Assembly (NCBI GenBank): GCA_022572105.1
Contig: JACZWN010000084.1
Coordinates: 1 to 13,521, forward strand
Direction of reading: 5' to 3'
Origin: Pseudomonadota bacterium
GTDB taxonomy: Bacteria > Pseudomonadota > Alphaproteobacteria > Kiloniellales > J153
DNA length: 13,521 bases
Made by a program: the position numbers and the translations under genes
The notes under the pieces: generated by a model
Databases searched by the model: none
What the model saw: the letters and a program-made list of their open reading frames with translations, nothing else
Told to the model about the DNA's origin: nothing
Shown here: in pieces, positions 9,980 through 13,521 of the stretch
Layout of the letters: each line of letters opens with the position of its first letter
How positions within the stretch are numbered: the first letter of the stretch is position 1

Positions 9980-11260
9980 ATGACCGGCACCGGCGACTTC
10001 TACGACGAACTCGAGACCCGCGACCCGGAGGCGCGCGAGGCGGCGCTGATGGCGGCGCTGCCCGGACAGATCGCCCACGCCAAGGAGGCGGCGCCCGCCT
10101 TCGCGAGGATCCTGAAAGACGTGGACGCCGCGGCGGTCACCAGCCGCGCCGCGTTGAGCCAACTGCCGGTGACCCGCAAGTCCGAGCTCATGGCCGGGCA
10201 GGCCGAGGCGCCGCCGCTGGGCGGCTTCGCCGCCGTCGCGCCGGGCATGGCCGCGCGCCTGTTCGCCTCGCCCGGCCCGGTCTTCGAGCTCGAGACCGCC
10301 CGGCCCGACTACTGGCGCTCGGCCAGGGCGCTCCACGCCGCCGGCTTCCGGAAGGGCGAGGTGGTGCACAACTGCTTTTCCTATCACCTGAGCCCGGGCG
10401 GTTGGATCCTGGATGCGGGCCTGCGCGCGCTCGGCTGCGTGGTGGTGCCGGCCGGGGTCGGCGACAGCGAGGCCCAGGTCCAGGCCATCGCCCAGTTCCG
10501 ACCGGCGGGCTATACCGGCACGCCGGACTTCCTGAAGGTCATTCTCGACAAGGGTGCCGAGCTCGGCCTCGACTGCTCCAGCATCACCAAGGCGGCGGTC
10601 TCGGGCGGCGCGCTCTTCCCCTCGCTGCGCCAGGAATACCAAGCGCGCGGCGTCGCCGTCCTGCAGTGCTACGCGACCGCGGATCTCGGCGTCATCGCCT
10701 ATGAATCCGCCGCCGATCGGGGCATGATCGTGGACGAGGGCCTGATCGTCGAGATCGTCCGCCCGGGCACCGGCGACTCGGTCCCCGAGGGCGAGGTCGG
10801 CGAGGTCGTGGCGACCACGCTCAACCCCGACTATCCGCTGATCCGCTTCGCCACCGGCGACCTCTCCGCCGTGCTGCCGGGGGCCAGCCCCTGCGGCCGC
10901 ACCAACCTGCGGCTCAAGGGCTGGATGGGCCGCGCCGACCAGACCACCAAGGTCAAGGGCATGTTCGTCCATGCCGCCCAGGTCGCCGAGGTGGTCAAGC
11001 GCCACCCGGAGGTGGTCAAGGCGCGTCTCGTCGTGGCGCGCGACGGCGAGACCGACGTCATGACCCTGCACTGCGAAGTCGCCGGGGCCGAGTCCACTGG
11101 GGCCGAGTCCACTGGGGCCGAGGGCGGCGAGGCCCTCACGGGCGCCATCGCGGACTCGCTCCGGGCGGTGTGCAAGCTCAAGGGCGGGGTGAGGCTGGTG
11201 GCGCCCGGCGCGCTGCCCAACGACGGCAAGGTCATCGAGGACGCCCGCAGCTACGACTGA
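9980..11260 (+). CDS. PaaK-like AMP-forming CoA ligase (phenylacetate-CoA ligase family)
   Basis: This 426-residue adenylate-forming enzyme resembles phenylacetate-CoA ligases in length and architecture and probably makes a CoA thioester in the cytosol. It has the early LPVTRKSELM motif, NPDYPLIRFATGDLSAV (A6/A7 region), the hinge GWMGRADQTTKVKGMFVH, and a C-terminal LPNDGKVIEDAR ending with a lysine near the position of the catalytic A10 lysine. The usual serine/threonine-rich ATP loop (SSGTTG type) is replaced by LFASPGPVFELE at residues 94-105, so activity on ATP is not assured. A 15-bp unit is repeated in frame at 11084-11113, giving GAESTGAESTGAE in a surface-like linker. The ATG has a GGGGAG site about 7 nt upstream. 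It is the last gene of the operon. Family membership is firm; substrate is unknown. Confidence 0.85.
   Translation: MTGTGDFYDELETRDPEAREAALMAALPGQIAHAKEAAPAFARILKDVDAAAVTSRAALSQLPVTRKSELMAGQAEAPPLGGFAAVAPGMAARLFASPGPVFELETARPDYWRSARALHAAGFRKGEVVHNCFSYHLSPGGWILDAGLRALGCVVVPAGVGDSEAQVQAIAQFRPAGYTGTPDFLKVILDKGAELGLDCSSITKAAVSGGALFPSLRQEYQARGVAVLQCYATADLGVIAYESAADRGMIVDEGLIVEIVRPGTGDSVPEGEVGEVVATTLNPDYPLIRFATGDLSAVLPGASPCGRTNLRLKGWMGRADQTTKVKGMFVHAAQVAEVVKRHPEVVKARLVVARDGETDVMTLHCEVAGAESTGAESTGAEGGEALTGAIADSLRAVCKLKGGVRLVAPGALPNDGKVIEDARSYD
11084..11122 (+). repeat. In-frame 15-bp tandem repeat inside the PaaK-like gene (2.6 copies)
   Basis: The unit GGGGCCGAGTCCACT occurs at 11084-11098 and 11099-11113, followed by the partial copy GGGGCCGAG at 11114-11122. 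Copies are identical. The unit is a multiple of three, so each copy adds five residues (GAEST) without a frameshift. Identity between copies suggests recent slippage. It lies between the MTLHCEV strand and the final helix region of the C-terminal domain. Confidence 0.85.
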
Positions 11261-11441
11261 TCCTTGCTATGAGGCCGGCCCCTGACCCAGCCCGGGCCGC
11301 GGCAGATTCCCCATTTGCGCCGCATTTGGGGCCAAGTCCGAACACAATCCCCTTGTATTTACATAAGCACGGAGACTTCCCCTCTCTGTCAGAGGCTTCC
11401 AGCCGGTCTCGCATTATTGCCCCCCAAAGGCTGGAAACTCA

Positions 11442-11483
11442 GGCGGTTGCCGATCCCGATCCCGGCAACCGCCGCTTCTTTTT
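11442..11483 (+). terminator. Intrinsic terminator downstream of the ABC/CoA-ligase operon
   Basis: GGCGGTTGCCG (11442-11452) pairs perfectly with CGGCAACCGCC (11463-11473), an 11-bp GC-rich stem with a 10-nt loop. It is followed at once by GCTTCTTTTT, a T-rich tract on the plus strand. It lies 181 nt past the stop of the PaaK-like gene, the expected end of the seven-gene transcript. No T tract exists on the other side, so it acts rightward only. Confidence 0.8.
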
Positions 11484-11522
11484 CCCGGCCGATTCCGGTG
11501 GCGCCGGCGGCGCCCGCGTGGT

Positions 11523-11551
11523 TTGGCCGCGCCGGGTCGATCTGCTATACG
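11523..11551 (+). promoter_or_regulatory. Candidate promoter upstream of the repeat element and dsbA-like gene
   Basis: TTGGCC at 11523-11528 and TATACG at 11546-11551 are separated by 17 nt, each matching four of six consensus bases. The CTATAC core is common in alphaproteobacterial promoters. It starts just after the operon terminator, so it may be the ancestral promoter of the dsbA-like gene, now separated from it by the inserted element. Any transcript from it would carry the whole folded element in its leader. Confidence 0.35.
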
Positions 11552-11594
11552 GGCAGCGGTCCGTCCCCCCTGGCAAATCGAGAGCCCTGCCATG

Positions 11595-11627
11595 ATACCA
11601 AGGAGCGCTGATAATGACCCATAGAGA
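11595..11627 (+). repeat. Left terminal inverted repeat of the MITE-like element
   Basis: These 33 bases match the reverse complement of the right end without mismatch. Pairing stops at both borders: 11594 (G) faces 11870 (A), and 11628 (T) faces 11836 (G). The inner border abuts the next inverted repeat directly, with no spacer. Confidence 0.9.
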
Positions 11628-11836
11628 TCGGGCAGGCGATCGCACGGGCCAACGGGCGGGTAGGAGGGAAGCCGCGGGCGATGCGGGACATCGTCAAGGC
11701 TTGCCGACGCCCTCCGGCGGTTCGCCTGCCCGACCGGAACGGCGGTTTCCCAAGGCTTTCGGACGGCGTCGCGCATGGCTTCCGATGTCCCGCATCGCCA
11801 CGCCACGCGCTCCTGGCCGAAAGCCTTGGGAAACCG

Positions 11837-11869
11837 TCTCTATGGGTCATTATCAGCGCTCCTTGGTAT
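11837..11869 (-). repeat. Right terminal inverted repeat of the MITE-like element
   Basis: These 33 bases are the perfect inverted copy of 11595-11627 and end CGCTCCTTGGTAT. Perfect identity over 33 bp implies recent insertion, or conversion or selection holding the arms together. Reading outward it continues into TATAAG, a -10-like sequence. Confidence 0.9.
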
Positions 11870-11926
11870 AAGCGCGGCAAGGCGACTCCCCGATTGACCG
11901 AAGGCCGCAAATTCGCCACATCGGGC

Positions 11927-11955
11927 GGGTCAATATCAACGACCTTTGGTATAAA
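11927..11955 (-). repeat. Degenerate third copy of the element's terminal repeat
   Basis: GGGTCAATATCAACGACCTT followed by TGGTATAA resembles the right terminal repeat, offset by exactly 83 bp and in the same orientation. Over the 25 bases from TCA to TATAA, 20 are identical, and the preceding GGG is also shared. It probably marks an older or nested copy of the same repeat family; no matching left partner is seen nearby other than 11595-11620. Confidence 0.6.
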
Positions 11956-12015
11956 TGGGCGCCCGGTGGCAAGCGCCGCGACCGAGGCGGTCCCTTGGGA
12001 CGCCCATCTGAACGC

Positions 12016-12044
12016 TTGTGAATTTGTGGTCTGCCCAGTAGCAT
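12016..12044 (+). promoter_or_regulatory. Candidate promoter of the dsbA-like gene
   Basis: TTGTGA (12016-12021) and TAGCAT (12039-12044), spaced by 17 nt, each match four of six sigma70 consensus bases. Initiation would fall near 12051, giving a short leader that contains the AGGTGAG ribosome site. The match is modest and unproven. Confidence 0.28.
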
Positions 12045-12067
12045 GCACAAGATATGGTAGGTGAGAC

Positions 12068-12694
12068 ATGAACCGTCGGAAGATGCTGATCGTCACCGCG
12101 GCCAGCGCGCTGGTCGCCCCGGCGGCCACGGGATTCCACGCCGGTGCGGCCCGCGCCCAGGCGCAGGAGATTTTTCCGGACGACCGCATCCTGGGACCGG
12201 CCGACGCGCCGATCACGATCATCGAGTACTCTTCGCTGACCTGCCCGCACTGCGCGACCTTCCACGCGGAGGCCTGGCCGGAGATCAAGGAAACCTGGAT
12301 CGCCGAGGGCACGGCCAGGCTGGTGTTCCGCCACTTCCCGCTCGACGCCATGGCGCTGCGTGCCGCCGCGGTCGCCGACTGCATCGAGGGCGAACGCTTC
12401 TTCGGCTTCCTCGACCTCCTGTTCAAGAGCCAGAAGCGCTGGGCCAAGTCCAACCCGCCGCTCAAGGTGCTGGGCCAGATGGCGCGCCTGGCCGGCATGA
12501 GCCAGGAGAAGTTCGATGCCTGCGTCAACGACGAGGCGCAGATGGACCGCATCCTCGAGCGCAGGCAGGACGGCATGCGGACCTATGACGTGAAGTCCAC
12601 GCCGACCCTGATCATCAACGGCCGCAAGGTCGAAGGCACCCGCGACTTCGATTATTATGAGAAGATCTTCAAGGAGATCGTCCCCGAGTCCTGA
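12068..12694 (+). CDS. DsbA-family periplasmic thiol:disulfide oxidoreductase
   Basis: This 208-residue secreted thioredoxin-fold protein should oxidise or reshuffle disulfide bonds in the periplasm. The N-terminus MNRRKMLIV, then an alanine-rich core ending in AARAQAQ, is an export signal with a twin arginine, so Tat as well as Sec export is possible. The active site CPHC is at residues 59-62, in EYSSLTCPHCATFH. The cis-proline loop STPTLIINGR has its proline at 179. Two further cysteines, C105 and C152, lie in the helical insertion and may pair with each other. A good AGGTGAG ribosome site precedes the ATG. It is followed by smc 50 nt downstream, an arrangement common in alphaproteobacteria. 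DsbA oxidase and DsbC/G-type isomerase roles cannot be separated by sequence alone; the single-domain size favours DsbA. Confidence 0.9.
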   Translation: MNRRKMLIVTAASALVAPAATGFHAGAARAQAQEIFPDDRILGPADAPITIIEYSSLTCPHCATFHAEAWPEIKETWIAEGTARLVFRHFPLDAMALRAAAVADCIEGERFFGFLDLLFKSQKRWAKSNPPLKVLGQMARLAGMSQEKFDACVNDEAQMDRILERRQDGMRTYDVKSTPTLIINGRKVEGTRDFDYYEKIFKEIVPES

Positions 12695-12744
12695 CGCTTG
12701 CGATGCGTCCCACCCCGACACCGCATGAGGGAGTCCGAATCCAG

Positions 12745-13521
12745 GTGGTGCAGTTCACGAAGCTCCGGCTGAGCGGGTTCAAGTCCTTCGTCGACCCGGC
12801 CGAGCTTTTGATCGAACCGGGGGTGACCGGAATCGTCGGCCCCAACGGTTGCGGCAAATCGAATCTGGTCGAGGCGTTGCGCTGGGTCATGGGCGAGAAC
12901 TCGGCCAAGCGCATGCGCGGCGGCGAGATGGACGACGTCATCTTCGCCGGCAGCGCCAACCGGCCGGGACGCAACCTGGCCGAGGTCGTGGTCTACCTCG
13001 ACAACGCCGACCGCGGCGCGCCCGCCCTGTTCAACGACCACGACCTGCTCGAGGTGGTCCGCTCCATCGAGCGCGGCAGCGGCTCGACCTTCCGGGTCAA
13101 CGGCAAGGAGGTGCGCGCCCGGGACGTGCAACTGCTGTTCGCGGATGCGGCCACCGGCGCCCATTCCACGGCGCTCGTCAGCCAGGGCCGGGTCGGGGCG
13201 CTGATCAACGCCAAGCCGACGGACCGCCGCGCGATCCTGGAGGAGGCCGCCGGGATCACCGGTTTGCACAACCGGCGCCACGAGGCCGAGCTGCGCCTGC
13301 GCGCGGCGGAGACCAATCTGGAACGCCTGGACGACGTCATCGTGACCCTGGAGGCGCAGCTTCGCGGCCTCAAGAAGCAGGCGCGCCAGGCGACCCGCTA
13401 CCGCAACATCGCCGGCCAGATCCGGCGCACCGAGGCGCTCGCGCTGCATCTCGAGGCCGAGGTGGCGCGCGCCGCGCTGGAGCAGGCGCGAAACCGGCTC
13501 GCCGAGGCCGAGCGGCAGGTC
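12745..13521 (+). CDS. smc: Chromosome segregation ATPase SMC, partial (N-terminal head)
   Basis: SMC forms the ring-shaped condensin that compacts and segregates the bacterial chromosome together with ScpA and ScpB. The window holds the first 259 residues of a protein usually about 1,150 long. VQFTKLRLSGFKSFVDPAEL is followed by Walker A GPNGCGKS at 32-39 and then ALRWVMGENSAKRMRGGEMD. The segment ALVSQGRVGALINAKPTDRR precedes EEAAGITGLHNRRHEAELRL, the switch to the coiled coil; the rest has heptad-like charged/leucine spacing. The chosen start is GTG at 12745, 11 nt after GAGGGAG, giving MVQFTKL as in related proteins. GTG at 12748 and an in-frame ATG at 12703 (a 14-residue extension with a weaker ribosome site) are alternatives. 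The frame is open to the last base. Confidence 0.96.
   Translation, partial: MVQFTKLRLSGFKSFVDPAELLIEPGVTGIVGPNGCGKSNLVEALRWVMGENSAKRMRGGEMDDVIFAGSANRPGRNLAEVVVYLDNADRGAPALFNDHDLLEVVRSIERGSGSTFRVNGKEVRARDVQLLFADAATGAHSTALVSQGRVGALINAKPTDRRAILEEAAGITGLHNRRHEAELRLRAAETNLERLDDVIVTLEAQLRGLKKQARQATRYRNIAGQIRRTEALALHLEAEVARAALEQARNRLAEAERQV

Larger units (their letters stand above)
11261..11594. other. Non-coding spacer after the operon with terminator and structured segment
   Basis: No convincing gene is seen in these 334 bp. The segment is less GC-rich around 11340-11440 than the flanking genes. It contains an 8-bp inverted repeat, TTCCAGCC at 11397-11404 and GGCTGGAA at 11429-11436, then the strong terminator at 11442-11483 and a promoter-like site at 11523-11551. 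The upstream hairpins could be the 3' end of the operon mRNA or a small independent RNA. One open frame beginning at 11269 reads straight through the terminator, has unremarkable low-complexity composition, and is judged spurious. Confidence 0.5.
11595..11869. mobile_element. MITE-like 275-bp element with perfect 33-bp terminal inverted repeats
   Basis: The left end, 11595-11627, begins ATACCAAGGAGCGCTGATAA and is the exact reverse complement of 11837-11869. Taking TA (11596-11597 and 11867-11868) as the duplicated target gives a 269-bp core with 30-bp ends starting CCAAGG; this would fit IS630/Tc1-mariner-type mobilisation, which uses TA targets. No transposase is encoded, and open frames in it exist on both strands only because the repeats are free of stops. 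Internal inverted repeats are 11628-11639 with 11722-11733 (12 bp), 11743-11762 with 11817-11836 (20 bp), and 11677-11693 with 11783-11799 (17 bp). The element is most likely non-autonomous and multi-copy, but copy number cannot be seen from one window. A structured RNA gene or protein-binding repeat is an alternative. Confidence 0.75.
11870..12067. other. Leader region of the dsbA-like gene with a degenerate element end
   Basis: No gene is seen. The region holds a diverged copy of the right terminal repeat at 11927-11955. It also has a nested hairpin cluster: ATGGGCG at 11956-11962 with CGCCCAT at 12001-12007, enclosing GACCG/CGGTC and GTCCC/GGGAC. A promoter-like pair (TTGTGA at 12016-12021, TAGCAT at 12039-12044, 17-nt spacer) follows, and then a good ribosome site, AGGTGAG, just before the ATG at 12068. 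Confidence 0.5.

Noticed and set aside
11269..11595. Open frame starting ATGAGGCCGG after the PaaK-like gene
   Set aside because: It reads through a strong intrinsic terminator and into the repeat element's border, has no ribosome site, and has no recognisable features.
11595..11869. CRISPR array or toxin-antitoxin locus
   Set aside because: The repeats are inverted rather than regularly spaced direct repeats, there are no spacers or cas genes, and no small protein has ribosome-site support.
11545..12576. Long minus-strand frame (343 codons) and several short frames on both strands across the repeat element, for example 11614-11871 and 11414-11806
   Set aside because: The frames exist because the inverted repeats contain no stops. 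The long one also runs antisense through the DsbA-like gene. No transposase or other domain is visible.

Overview
This is a 13.5-kb, GC-rich chromosomal segment. Codon use, gene families and the dsbA-smc pairing suggest an alphaproteobacterium, most likely of the Rhodospirillales/Kiloniellales type; this placement is inferred from sequence character and no search was run. Both edge genes are cut by the window: aconitase (acnA, minus strand) on the left and the chromosome-segregation ATPase smc (plus strand) on the right.

Layout. (1) 1-2381, minus: 793 residues of acnA, missing the C-terminus. (2) 2382-2750: divergent intergenic region with a near-perfect 18-bp palindrome and weak promoter-like boxes. 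(3) 2751-11260, plus: a seven-gene, apparently co-transcribed cluster in the order AMP-forming acyl-CoA synthetase, LivG-type ATPase, LivH-type permease, LivM-type permease, periplasmic binding protein, LivF-type ATPase, PaaK-like AMP-forming CoA ligase. Gaps are 3-43 nt except for 126 nt before the binding-protein gene, where an internal promoter is likely. (4) 11261-12067: an 807-bp non-coding region with a strong intrinsic terminator, a promoter-like site, a 275-bp element with perfect 33-bp terminal inverted repeats, and a diverged third copy of one end of that element. (5) 12068-12694: a secreted DsbA-family thiol oxidoreductase with a CPHC active site. (6) 12745 to the end: the N-terminal ATPase head and start of the coiled coil of SMC.

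How the genes fit together. The Liv-type transporter would import a solute captured by the binding protein. The two adenylate-forming ligases at either end of the operon suggest that the cargo, or a product of it, is a carboxylic acid that is converted to a CoA thioester on entry. The cargo cannot be read from sequence; a fatty, aromatic or other organic acid is as likely as a branched-chain amino acid. AcnA (TCA cycle), DsbA-like protein (periplasmic disulfides) and SMC (chromosome organisation) are housekeeping neighbours.

The most unusual item is the 275-bp element at 11595-11869. It is bounded by TA dinucleotides, has no plausible transposase, and is built of nested inverted repeats. On one strand these would fold as an exact three-way junction whose two arms end in hairpins with complementary 5-nt loops, a potential kissing interaction. 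It looks like a non-autonomous MITE-type repeat with an unusually elaborate fold, sitting between the operon terminator and the dsbA-smc pair.
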